Source: an uncultured Methanobrevibacter sp. (GTDB taxonomy: Archaea; Methanobacteriota; Methanobacteria; Methanobacteriales; Methanobacteriaceae). Taken from it: DNA of 5,144 nucleotides. Below the pieces are notes generated by a model. It searched no databases. It was not told the origin of the DNA and saw nothing but the letters and a program-made list of their open reading frames with translations. Made by a program: the position numbers and the translations under genes. Below are positions 1 through 5,144 of the stretch, one piece after another (position 1 is the stretch's first letter; each line of letters opens with the position of its first letter). Location of the stretch: NCBI RefSeq assembly GCF_937906425.1, contig NZ_CALCYR010000179.1:1-5144 (forward strand), written 5' to 3'.

Positions 1-14
1 AAACTTAAAATTTT

Positions 15-58
15 CTTAAAAAAATAAAAAAAATAAAATAAAATTAAAATTAAAATTT
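15..58 (-). terminator. U-tract terminator region after cofA
   Basis: On the minus strand the cofA transcript runs into consecutive T-tracts: the plus strand has A7 at 18-24, A8 at 26-33 and A4 at 35-38, separated by single T residues. They lie about 76-96 bases past the cofA stop codon. Archaeal RNA polymerase terminates at oligo-U tracts without needing a strong hairpin, so this is the likely 3' end. A weak 5-bp stem (TTCTA/TAGAA on the minus strand) lies between the stop codon and the tracts but is not convincing as a hairpin. The rest of 1-113 holds only A/T-rich DNA with AAAAT-type micro-repeats, and no gene is visible. Confidence 0.5.
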
Positions 59-113
59 TCTAATAATAAAAGAAATGATTAATTTTTAATTAAAATTCTA
101 GAAAGATAGAAAA

Positions 114-1529
114 TTATCTGCAGTTAAATGCCAGCAATTTAGTTTTACACATAGCCTCAACTGCATACTTTATTCCTTCCTTTCCAACCCCACTTGACTT
201 GAATCCTCCAAATGGCATTGCATCAGTTCTGAATGAAGATTCCTTATTAATCAAAACAGAACCTGCCTCGATTTCATTTGCACATCTTAATGCATTATGA
301 ACATTTTCAGTAAATACTCCTGATTGAAGACCATATTGGGTGTCATTTGCTGTTTTAATAGCTTCATCAATTCCATCAACACGAATGATTGGAGCACAAG
401 GGCCAAAGGTTTCCTGAGCAACTATATCCATTGACATATTAACTCCGTCCAAAATGGTAGGTTGGAAAAATGCATTTTCCCTCTTGCCTCCCAAAAGGAT
501 TTCTGCACCATCACGAACTGCACTATTTACAGACTGTTCAACATTTATTGCAGCATTTTCATTAATCAATGGACCAATATCAGTTTCCTTGTCCATAGGA
601 TTTCCCATTTTAAGCTTTTTAGTCTCTTTGATAAACATATCAATAAACTCATCAGCAATCTTATTGTCCAAAATAATCCTTTTTACGCCAATACAGACCT
701 GACCTGAAAAGGAAAATGCACCTGAAACTGCAGCACTTACAGCATTATCAATATTTGCATCATCCAATACAATCAATGGATCATTTCCACCTAATTCCAA
801 GGTCAATTTTTTCATTCCCGCCCTTGATGAAATAAACAAACCTGTTGCAACACTTCCTGTAAAGGTTATCTTATCAATTCCCTGGGAGACAACCATTGCA
901 TCCCCTACTTCACTTCCAAAACCTGTTACTGAATTGATTACGCCTTTAGGAAAATGATTGTTAATTATTTCAACAAGCCTTAAGGCTGCTAAAGGTGCCT
1001 CCATTGAAGGTTTCATGACTACAGCATTTTTAGCTGCAATAGCTGGAGCTATCTTATGCAATGCAAGATTAACAGGAAAATTAAATGGAGTGATTGCTCC
1101 AACAACACCTAAAGGAACTTTCTTTGTAAATGCTAAAAAGCGTTCATCTACAGATCCTGTTGCATCAATAGGTACAGATTCCCCATAAATACGTTTAGCT
1201 TCTTCAGATGCATATTTCAATGTTTCACATGACCTTTCCAATTCCCCAACAGCGTTTTTATAAGGTTTTCCAGTTTCTAAAACAATCAATTTAGCCATTT
1301 CTTCCTTTAATGAAAGCAATTCCTCATATGCATCAAAGAGATTGTTTGAAACTTCCTTACTGGACAATCCTGACAAAACTTTTTTAGCGTCATTTGCAGC
1401 TTCAACAGCCCTATCAACATCATTTCTATATGCAATTGGAACAGTGTCTACAATAGAATCATCATAGGGATTTTTAATATCATAATGGTCTGATTTATCT
1501 ACAAACTCACCATTTATTAACATTTTCAT
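114..1529 (-). CDS. cofA: Lactaldehyde dehydrogenase CofA (aldehyde dehydrogenase superfamily)
   Basis: This cytosolic NAD(P)-dependent aldehyde dehydrogenase has 471 residues, a full-length size for the superfamily. The landmarks are all present: TPFN with the oxyanion Asn150, MKPS with cofactor-binding Lys173, the FTGS nucleotide loop (223-226), the general base Glu245 in LELGG, the nucleophile Cys279 in SGQVC, and Glu373 in QETFGP. The C-terminal FRTDAMPFGGFKSSG block resembles the methanogen CofA group (M. jannaschii MJ1411), which oxidises L-lactaldehyde to L-lactate, the precursor of the lactyl group of coenzyme F420. Related non-phosphorylating glyceraldehyde-3-phosphate dehydrogenases share this block, so the substrate is inferred, not shown. 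The first ATG is preferred over the one two codons later because a GGAG stands 8 bases before it. The gene lies 164 bases after the pilin-like gene on the same strand, so it may have its own promoter or receive read-through. Confidence 0.85.
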   Translation of the reverse strand: MKMLINGEFVDKSDHYDIKNPYDDSIVDTVPIAYRNDVDRAVEAANDAKKVLSGLSSKEVSNNLFDAYEELLSLKEEMAKLIVLETGKPYKNAVGELERSCETLKYASEEAKRIYGESVPIDATGSVDERFLAFTKKVPLGVVGAITPFNFPVNLALHKIAPAIAAKNAVVMKPSMEAPLAALRLVEIINNHFPKGVINSVTGFGSEVGDAMVVSQGIDKITFTGSVATGLFISSRAGMKKLTLELGGNDPLIVLDDANIDNAVSAAVSGAFSFSGQVCIGVKRIILDNKIADEFIDMFIKETKKLKMGNPMDKETDIGPLINENAAINVEQSVNSAVRDGAEILLGGKRENAFFQPTILDGVNMSMDIVAQETFGPCAPIIRVDGIDEAIKTANDTQYGLQSGVFTENVHNALRCANEIEAGSVLINKESSFRTDAMPFGGFKSSGVGKEGIKYAVEAMCKTKLLAFNCR

Positions 1530-1537
1530 AAAAATAA

Positions 1538-1541
1538 CTCC
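1538..1541 (-). promoter_or_regulatory. Ribosome binding site of cofA
   Basis: Read on the minus strand, GGAG ends 8 bases before the ATG at 1529 and 14 bases before the second in-frame ATG at 1523. The spacing favours the first ATG, giving the N-terminus MKMLING. Confidence 0.65.
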
Positions 1542-1655
1542 ATAAATTTAATTTAAATTAGAATCAAAATTTTATCCAATAATTAAGATTAAAATAAATA
1601 AAGAAAATATTTAATTTTTCTTAAATTACTTATGTTTTAATATTAAGTTTATTAA

Positions 1656-1679
1656 ATTTATAGATTTATAGATTTATAT
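1656..1679. repeat. Three 8-base tandem repeats between the pilin-like gene and cofA
   Basis: ATTTATAG occurs at 1656-1663 and 1664-1671, followed by ATTTATAT at 1672-1679. On the minus strand this gives two spaced TATAAATC elements, about 130-145 bases upstream of the cofA start. They resemble TATA boxes but are far from the gene, so a promoter role is only possible. The remainder of the gap (1542-1693) is plain A/T-rich DNA with several TATA-like stretches, none clearly best. Confidence 0.5.
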
Positions 1680-1693
1680 AATTATTTTAATAA

Positions 1694-1906
1694 TTATTCA
1701 AATTTGGAAGCGATATCATTAAAAGAATTGTTTAATGAATTGATCTCATTAGAGTCTAATTCTTGAGTAAAATCCACTAAATAATTCTTATACATAGACA
1801 TGCAAACCAAAACAATTACTATTATTCCTCCTAAAATCAGCAACAATTCAACTGAACCTTGTCCATTATCATCAAAAATAAAAGTATGAATTTCTTTAAA
1901 AACCAT
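1694..1906 (-). CDS. Small class III signal peptide pilin-like protein
   Basis: This 70-residue protein has the layout of an archaeal type IV pilin-like precursor: a short hydrophilic leader (1-15), a predicted cleavage site between Gly15 and Gln16, then QGSVE with Glu at mature position +5, and a single hydrophobic helix (about 19-38). This matches the QxSxE class III signal peptide family (DUF361-type), processed in methanogens by an EppA-like peptidase. The mature product would be only 55 residues: a helix plus a polar, acidic C-terminal tail, with no globular head domain. It would sit in the cytoplasmic membrane before assembly into a surface filament. The leader has Asp12-Asp13 close to the cleavage site and few basic residues. 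The gene begins 32 bases after tadC on the same strand, so the pair is probably co-transcribed and the TadC platform is the likely assembly partner. Whether it is a major or minor subunit cannot be told. Confidence 0.82.
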   Translation of the reverse strand: MVFKEIHTFIFDDNGQGSVELLLILGGIIVIVLVCMSMYKNYLVDFTQELDSNEINSLNNSFNDIASKFE

Positions 1907-1909
1907 ATA

Positions 1910-1917
1910 ATCATCCT
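1910..1917 (-). promoter_or_regulatory. Ribosome binding site of the pilin-like gene
   Basis: The minus strand reads AGGATGAT shortly before the ATG at 1906, with AGG ending 8 bases from the start codon. It matches the methanogen consensus GGAGGTGAT with one gap-like substitution. Since tadC appears to lack such a site, the pilin-like gene has the stronger translation signal of the pair. Confidence 0.55.
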
Positions 1918-1938
1918 AAAACTGCTTAAATTAAAATA

Positions 1939-2868
1939 CTAAAATCCAAAAAAGCTTATTCCAAATGTATTTATCAATGTAAAAACTAAAAATGCAAGAA
2001 TTGTAATTGGAATAGAAAACTTCAAGCCCTTTTTAATATCACCATACATAATCAAGGCTATTAAAAACCCCGCTAAAATCGAATGTATAATAAGATAGAT
2101 TTCACTTGCAAGAGGCGCAATTTCACTGATTGCACTTATCTTACCTAATTCTTGCATAAATGAGGAATAGACTCCAACCATCCCCAATGCAAAGGGGGCG
2201 GCAATTACAGATGCAAGAACTAAAAACATAACTGACATCATAACTGAAGACTTTCTTTCACGTTTTAAAATAATCATTGCCCTTAAGTCATCACTTACAT
2301 CACTTATGACATCGGCCAAACCGCCACCACTTTTATGAGCATTTAAAATTATCTTAAAACTTCTCTCCAAATCCTTGGAGTTCAGTCTAATTGCCATATT
2401 ATAGAATGACTCATCAAAACTCTTTCCCATCCTTATTTCAACAACAGCTCTTTTAAGCTCATCATACAATGGACCATTCCCATGCTGTGAAAGATCCATT
2501 AAGGCATTTTCCAAACTCATTCCAACACGCAACATAGAAGACAATTGTCTTAAAAAGTCAGGAAGTGAATTTTCAAGCTCTTCTGACCTTTTTTCAGCCC
2601 GGATAAAAACAAAGAGCAAAAAAAGTAGAATAGGCAAGACTATTGCAAAAATCATAGAAAGCAAAATATCAAATGAAAAGATTAAAGAAAAAATAGAAAA
2701 TATAAGCAGCAAAACCAGAACTGAAAGAACTAAAATAGCTAGAATCTCTGATGCAAATGTAAAAATCCCCGCCCTAATAAGATATTCCTGAAACTTCAAT
2801 AGAATATTTTCACTTAATTTTTCTTCAAAAAAACTTGACAATTTATAAATAAAATCCTCTACAAACAT
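1939..2868 (-). CDS. tadC: Archaeal TadC-type pilus assembly platform protein (T2SF/GspF domain)
   Basis: This 309-residue integral membrane protein is of the TadC/GspF family, the inner-membrane platform of type IV pilus and type II secretion-like machines. Hydrophobic segments lie at about 40-65, 67-90, 207-233, 255-276 and 283-305. Between them is a cytoplasmic T2SF domain (about 100-205), recognisable by LPDFLRQLSSMLRVGMSLE (103-120), the MGKSFDESF turn (147-155) and the AHKSGGGLADVI stretch (177-188). The length fits archaeal TadC. Such platforms normally work with a hexameric TadA/GspE ATPase, but none is next to this gene inside the window. The ATG at 2868 is the only sensible start, because an in-frame TAA lies two codons upstream. 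There is no Shine-Dalgarno sequence before it, but a TATA-like element centred about 29 bases upstream suggests a nearly leaderless transcript. The pilin-like gene follows after 32 bases. Confidence 0.87.
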   Translation of the reverse strand: MFVEDFIYKLSSFFEEKLSENILLKFQEYLIRAGIFTFASEILAILVLSVLVLLLIFSIFSLIFSFDILLSMIFAIVLPILLFLLFVFIRAEKRSEELENSLPDFLRQLSSMLRVGMSLENALMDLSQHGNGPLYDELKRAVVEIRMGKSFDESFYNMAIRLNSKDLERSFKIILNAHKSGGGLADVISDVSDDLRAMIILKRERKSSVMMSVMFLVLASVIAAPFALGMVGVYSSFMQELGKISAISEIAPLASEIYLIIHSILAGFLIALIMYGDIKKGLKFSIPITILAFLVFTLINTFGISFFGF

Positions 2869-2891
2869 TGATTATAATTTAATTAAAGTAA

Positions 2892-2906
2892 TAAATAAAT
2901 ATTTCG
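2892..2906 (-). promoter_or_regulatory. Probable promoter of the tadC-pilin operon
   Basis: The minus strand carries CGAAA followed by TATTTATTTA, a plausible BRE plus TATA box, centred about 29 bases before the tadC ATG. Archaeal transcription starts about 25 bases after the TATA centre, which would put the RNA 5' end within a few bases of the start codon. That agrees with the lack of a ribosome binding site. An A8 tract (minus strand, 2910-2917) lies just upstream. Confidence 0.4.
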
Positions 2907-2937
2907 TAGTTTTTTTTAAAAATATTCATTTTTAAAT

Positions 2938-2994
2938 CAATATTACTAAAATAAAACAATATTACGAAATTAAATCAATATTACAAAAAAATTA
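2938..2994. repeat. Three 19-base direct repeats upstream of the tadC promoter
   Basis: CAATATTAC occurs exactly at 2938-2946, 2957-2965 and 2976-2984, each followed by about ten A-rich bases, so the step is exactly 19 bases. These are almost the only C-bearing words in this stretch. They lie about 70-125 bases upstream of the tadC start, on the promoter side. Nineteen bases is close to two helical turns, which would put the copies on roughly the same DNA face. They could be operator sites or simply a tandem duplication. Confidence 0.7.
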
Positions 2995-3019
2995 AACATT
3001 TTTAATAAAATTAAAAAAA

Positions 3020-3054
3020 TTTAAAAAAAGTAAAAATTTAAAAAAGTAAAAAAA
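3020..3054. repeat. Two copies of a 17-base A-rich repeat
   Basis: The pattern TTT-A(6-7)-GT-A(5-7) occurs at 3020-3036 and 3037-3054. It is a low-complexity tandem pair in the middle of the 377-base gene-free gap (2869-3245). The gap contains no open frame of note; besides this pair it holds the tadC promoter, the 19-base repeats and the 36-base repeats. Confidence 0.45.
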
Positions 3055-3094
3055 TCATACACAATAGAAAAATAAAACTAAAAAAAGAAATAAA

Positions 3095-3203
3095 AATTAA
3101 AAAAATCCTATTAAAAATAAGAAAAAAATAAATTAAAAAAATCTATTAAAAATAAGGAAAAATAAAATTAAAAAAAATCTATTAAAAATAAGGAAAAAGA
3201 ATA
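3095..3203. repeat. Three 35-36-base tandem repeats downstream of the peptidase gene
   Basis: Units at about 3095-3130, 3131-3165 and 3166-3203 share the core CTATTAAAAATAAG (at 3108, 3143 and 3179), preceded by an A-run of 7, 7 and 8. A diverged fourth unit appears at about 3214-3241, where ATCCT and ATTGAAAAATAA echo the core. The array begins directly after the peptidase stop codon when read in the direction of transcription. Confidence 0.7.
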
Positions 3204-3241
3204 ATAAAAAACAAATCCTCGATTGAAAAATAATAAAAAAG
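3099..3241 (-). terminator. Repeated U-tract terminator region after the peptidase gene
   Basis: On the minus strand each tandem unit contributes a U7 or U8 tract (plus-strand A-runs at 3170-3177, 3135-3141 and 3099-3105), with shorter tracts nearer the stop codon. Since archaeal termination uses U-tracts, this array would act as several terminators in series and would insulate tadC from peptidase transcription. No strong hairpin is present. Confidence 0.45.
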
Positions 3242-3245
3242 AAAA

Positions 3246-4298
3246 TTAAAGTATTTGAGGCAAATTACCAACCAATTTTCCCTTTTTATCAACTAAAACC
3301 ATATCTTCTATCCTCACTCCGAATTTCCCTTCAAGATATATTCCAGGTTCAATTGTAATTATCATATTATTTTCCAAAACTGTTTTGTCCCTATATGAAA
3401 CAGAAGGATTTTCATGAATGTCCAGACCTAAACTATGACCTGTGCTATGAATAAAATTATCTCCATAACCATATTCCGCAATGATGTCTCTAGCCACCTT
3501 ATCAACTTCACAAGCTTTTACACCTGCTTTTACAGCATCAACCGCCTTATCATGAGCTTCAAGAACAATATTTGAAATCTCTTCCTGCTTTTCATTATAA
3601 ATAAATGTTCTTGTAGTGTCTGAACAATATCCTTCAAATTTACAGCCATAATCAACCAAAACAGGAGTGTCTAATTTTACATGCCTTGGAGTTGAATGAG
3701 GCAAGCTTGAAACCGCACCTGAAGCGAAAATAGTGTCAAATGATTCAACTGCAGCACCATTCTTTCTCATCAAATAACCTAATTCATAGGCACATGCCCA
3801 TTCTTCTGCCCCATCTTCCTGCTTTTGACGAACATCCAATTCAAGCAAAGACTTATGAGCAATCTCTGTGGCCTTGAATATTTTTTTAATCTCATCATCA
3901 GACTTAATCATTCTTTCAGTGGATATGACATCAGAAATAACTAAATTGAAATCCTTGAATTTTTGATAGACATTGGCAGTCAAATCTGATTCAATAGCAA
4001 GATTTTTAATATTTTCCTCCTTTAAAAAGTGAATTAAATCATCAAATGACTCATATTTTTTTATTTCAATGGAAGATGTGTTTTTTGCATTTTCCAAATC
4101 CATTTCAGAAACATAGATAATTGGATTTTCCTTGAGCACCATAAATGCAAAACTGGTGGAAAGATATCCTGAAAGATAATAAATATTGTTAAAATTAGCC
4201 ACCAACATAGCATCAAGGTCATTTTCTTCCAATTTTTTTAAAATATTATCAATATGAAATTTATGAGCCTTAGCAGAATTATTTTTTAAATTAAACAT
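3246..4298 (-). CDS. pepQ: M24 family Xaa-Pro peptidase (PepQ/PepP-like)
   Basis: This 350-residue cytosolic metallopeptidase cleaves peptide bonds next to proline. An N-terminal creatinase-type domain (about 15-128) precedes the pita-bread catalytic domain (about 135-345). The two-metal site is complete: Asp216 (LVDYG), Asp227 (SDTTRTF), His288 (STGHSLG), Glu317 (TIEPG) and Glu331 (VRIED). The usual accessory histidines His201 (LPHSTP) and His295 (DIHENP) are also there, so the enzyme should be active. The length is close to archaeal prolidases such as that of Pyrococcus; dipeptidase (PepQ) and aminopeptidase (PepP) cannot be told apart by motif alone, so the symbol is provisional. The ATG at 4298 has AAAGG 7 bases upstream. 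It leaves a polar extension of about 14 residues before the conserved fold, but the next Met (31) would cut into the domain. The start region is duplicated 39 bases upstream. The gene is monocistronic as far as seen. Confidence 0.88.
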   Translation of the reverse strand: MFNLKNNSAKAHKFHIDNILKKLEENDLDAMLVANFNNIYYLSGYLSTSFAFMVLKENPIIYVSEMDLENAKNTSSIEIKKYESFDDLIHFLKEENIKNLAIESDLTANVYQKFKDFNLVISDVISTERMIKSDDEIKKIFKATEIAHKSLLELDVRQKQEDGAEEWACAYELGYLMRKNGAAVESFDTIFASGAVSSLPHSTPRHVKLDTPVLVDYGCKFEGYCSDTTRTFIYNEKQEEISNIVLEAHDKAVDAVKAGVKACEVDKVARDIIAEYGYGDNFIHSTGHSLGLDIHENPSVSYRDKTVLENNMIITIEPGIYLEGKFGVRIEDMVLVDKKGKLVGNLPQIL

Positions 4299-4363
4299 GA
4301 GAAAACCTTTAAATCAATTAGTTATTAAATTAAACATGAGAAAACATTAAATTCAGTTTTTTA
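4286..4363. repeat. 39-base tandem duplication covering the peptidase start codon
   Basis: The first 21 bases of the units at 4286-4324 and 4325-4363 are identical, and about 12 of the remaining 18 match. The shared part contains the minus-strand word TTTTCTCATGTTTAA, so the start codon and the codons for MFNL exist twice, in the same frame (13 codons apart). The upstream copy reads MFNLITN and then TGA. The AAAGG ribosome binding site at 4306-4310 is present in the real copy and replaced by TAATG in the other, which supports 4298 as the start. Confidence 0.85.
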
Positions 4364-4437
4364 AATTAAAAATTATTAAATTCAGTTCTTTTTAAATTAA
4401 AACTTACTAAATTCAGTTTTTTAAATTAAAAATTATT
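4349..4437. repeat. Three 29-31-base tandem repeats upstream of the peptidase gene
   Basis: Copies begin at 4349, 4378 and 4409 with AAATTCAGTT. The first and third are identical over 29 bases; the middle one has an inserted C in the T-run and a changed end. They overlap the end of the 39-base duplication. On the minus strand they lie in the promoter or leader zone of the peptidase gene and carry AACTGAATTT with A/T flanks; no unambiguous TATA box can be chosen among them. Confidence 0.8.
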
Positions 4438-4455
4438 TTTTTAAAAAATTTTTTT
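4436..4455. other. T7-A6-T7 tract in the divergent intergenic region
   Basis: Seven T, six A and seven T residues follow one another directly. Such A-tracts stiffen DNA and tend to exclude histones, and they read as U-tracts in both directions. The tract lies roughly midway between the two divergent genes. Any function is inferred. Confidence 0.4.
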
Positions 4456-4494
4456 AAATAAAAATCCTGCGAAAATTTAATTAATAAATTATTT

Positions 4495-4558
4495 TTTAGA
4501 AATAAATAAAATTTAATTATAAATTAAATTTTAGAAATAAATAAAATTTAATTTAGAA
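4495..4558. repeat. Direct repeats ahead of the plus-strand membrane gene
   Basis: The 24-base word beginning TTTAGAAATAAATAAAAT occurs at 4495-4518 and again at 4530-4553, a step of 35. Its first nine bases, TTTAGAAAT, occur a third time at 4552-4560, where they run into the start codon. The gene's 5' end thus seems to have been reached by the duplication. Confidence 0.75.
4517..4525 (+). promoter_or_regulatory. Possible TATA box of the plus-strand membrane gene
   Basis: TTATAAATT is centred about 38 bases before the ATG at 4559, which would give a leader of roughly 13 bases. No clear Shine-Dalgarno sequence precedes the ATG. The call is weak because the whole surroundings are A/T-rich. Confidence 0.3.
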
Positions 4559-5144
4559 ATGGCTGATATTAATTATAATCCTGAATATGTTGATCCAATA
4601 AATGATGGATCAACTAAAGATGATGTACCAGAAAAACCATATTATGATGATGTCGAAGCTCCAATACCTCAAATGGTAAATAATTATAATCAACCTCAAT
4701 ATTATAATAATGATATTCCTTCTCAAAATGATATTCAACAAGGGTCTATAACAAATACAACAGATGGACCTTATAATTCATCTCAAGCAAGCAATAATTA
4801 TTATAATAATCAATATGAATCGAATACTAATGTTGAACGACCAGTTCCAGCTCCAGTAAGAAGAAAATATAGAATGGGAGAAAATCCAAGGACTTTAATG
4901 ATAATGAGTATAATACTTATTCTTATTGTTATAGCTGATGTAATACTAGAAATATGTTTTAGTTTTTTTAGTCCAATGATATTAGCAGATGATATTGCTA
5001 TATTAACTATGGCTATTGTTTATTTGATTCTTATTGCAAAAAAAAGGCCTACTAATCATCCTGCTTTAGGTGCAGTGACTGTTTTTGTTTGGTTTGTTGG
5101 ATTTGGAGTTAAAGGTTTTGGAATGACAAAAGCCCCTGGTAAAG
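4559..5144 (+). CDS. Unrecognised membrane protein with Asn/Tyr-rich N-terminal tail (partial, cut by right edge)
   Basis: The open frame gives 195 codons with no stop before the window ends, so the C-terminus is missing. Residues 1-100 are polar and low in complexity, rich in Asn, Tyr, Gln, Asp and Pro (for example NNYYNNQYE around 79-87), and probably disordered. A basic cluster (RRKYR, 101-105) precedes a hydrophobic segment at about 112-137. A second lies at 140-160, followed by KKRP, and a third at about 169-187. The positive-inside rule would place the tail in the cytoplasm. The ATG at 4559 is chosen because no other start codon lies between it and an in-frame TAA seven codons upstream. 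All Asn, Tyr, Phe and Asp codons (52) end in T, unlike cofA, whose last 30 codons include AAC, TTC and TGC. It is divergent from the peptidase gene. I do not recognise the family and assign no function. Confidence 0.75.
   Translation, partial: MADINYNPEYVDPINDGSTKDDVPEKPYYDDVEAPIPQMVNNYNQPQYYNNDIPSQNDIQQGSITNTTDGPYNSSQASNNYYNNQYESNTNVERPVPAPVRRKYRMGENPRTLMIMSIILILIVIADVILEICFSFFSPMILADDIAILTMAIVYLILIAKKRPTNHPALGAVTVFVWFVGFGVKGFGMTKAPGK

Noticed and set aside
454..707. Two overlapping plus-strand open frames of about 80 codons
   Set aside because: They lie opposite cofA, whose full-length motifs prove the minus-strand frame. Their products have no recognisable motif, and they have no ribosome binding site.
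958..1188. Plus-strand open frame of 76 codons
   Set aside because: It is the antisense shadow of the cofA region coding for the oxyanion Asn150 and cofactor-lysine motifs; its Ala/Gly-rich product simply mirrors that conserved coding.
1678..1697. Hairpin terminator at the pilin-like stop codon
   Set aside because: The stem is made only of A/T pairs with a two-base loop and has no U-tract after it; such palindromes are expected by chance in this composition.
3095..3203. CRISPR-like array
   Set aside because: The units follow one another directly without unique spacers, are A/T-only apart from a few bases, and no cas gene is near.
2869..3245. Hidden small gene or RNA gene in the 377-base gap
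   Set aside because: Both strands are dense in stop codons and A/T runs, with no G+C-rich block, ribosome binding site or tRNA-like fold.
4474..4490. Inverted repeat AATTTA-ATTAA-TAAATT as an operator
   Set aside because: It has only six A/T pairs per arm in A/T-rich DNA, so it is too likely by chance to call a site.

Overview
The window looks like a piece of a methanogenic archaeal chromosome, most likely Methanobrevibacter or a close relative in the Methanobacteriales. The clues are very A+T-rich intergenic DNA made of A/T runs, a CofA-type lactaldehyde dehydrogenase (coenzyme F420 pathway), a pilin-like protein with an archaeal class III signal peptide, an archaeal TadC-type membrane protein, and ribosome binding sites matching the archaeal anti-SD. 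The genus is inferred from gene content and composition; no search was run.

Layout, left to right. At 1-113 there is only A/T-rich DNA, which on the minus strand is a run of U-tracts suited to ending the cofA transcript. Four genes follow on the minus strand: cofA (114-1529), a 70-residue class III signal peptide pilin-like gene (1694-1906), tadC (1939-2868) and an M24 Xaa-Pro peptidase gene (3246-4298). On the plus strand, a previously unlisted gene starts at 4559 and runs off the right edge. It encodes an Asn/Tyr/Gln-rich tail followed by about three membrane segments; I do not recognise the family.

Working together: tadC and the pilin-like gene are 32 bases apart and probably form one transcript, starting from a nearly leaderless promoter just before tadC. 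They look like a minimal type IV pilus-like module (platform plus subunit), but the secretion ATPase, the second platform protein and the prepilin peptidase are not in the window. cofA and the peptidase are housekeeping genes (cofactor synthesis, peptide turnover) with no obvious functional tie to the pilus pair.

The most unusual aspect is the noncoding DNA. The 377-base gap between the peptidase gene and tadC and the 260-base divergent gap before the plus-strand gene are built largely from several different families of short tandem repeats (units of about 17, 19, 30, 35-36 and 39 bases). One 39-base duplication copies the peptidase gene's own start region, creating a second in-frame ATG that reads the same first four residues and then stops. 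Another set, three copies of CAATATTAC at exact 19-base steps, lies upstream of the tadC promoter and could be an operator array. I saw no RNA genes, CRISPR array, insertion sequence or complete new defence-type system.
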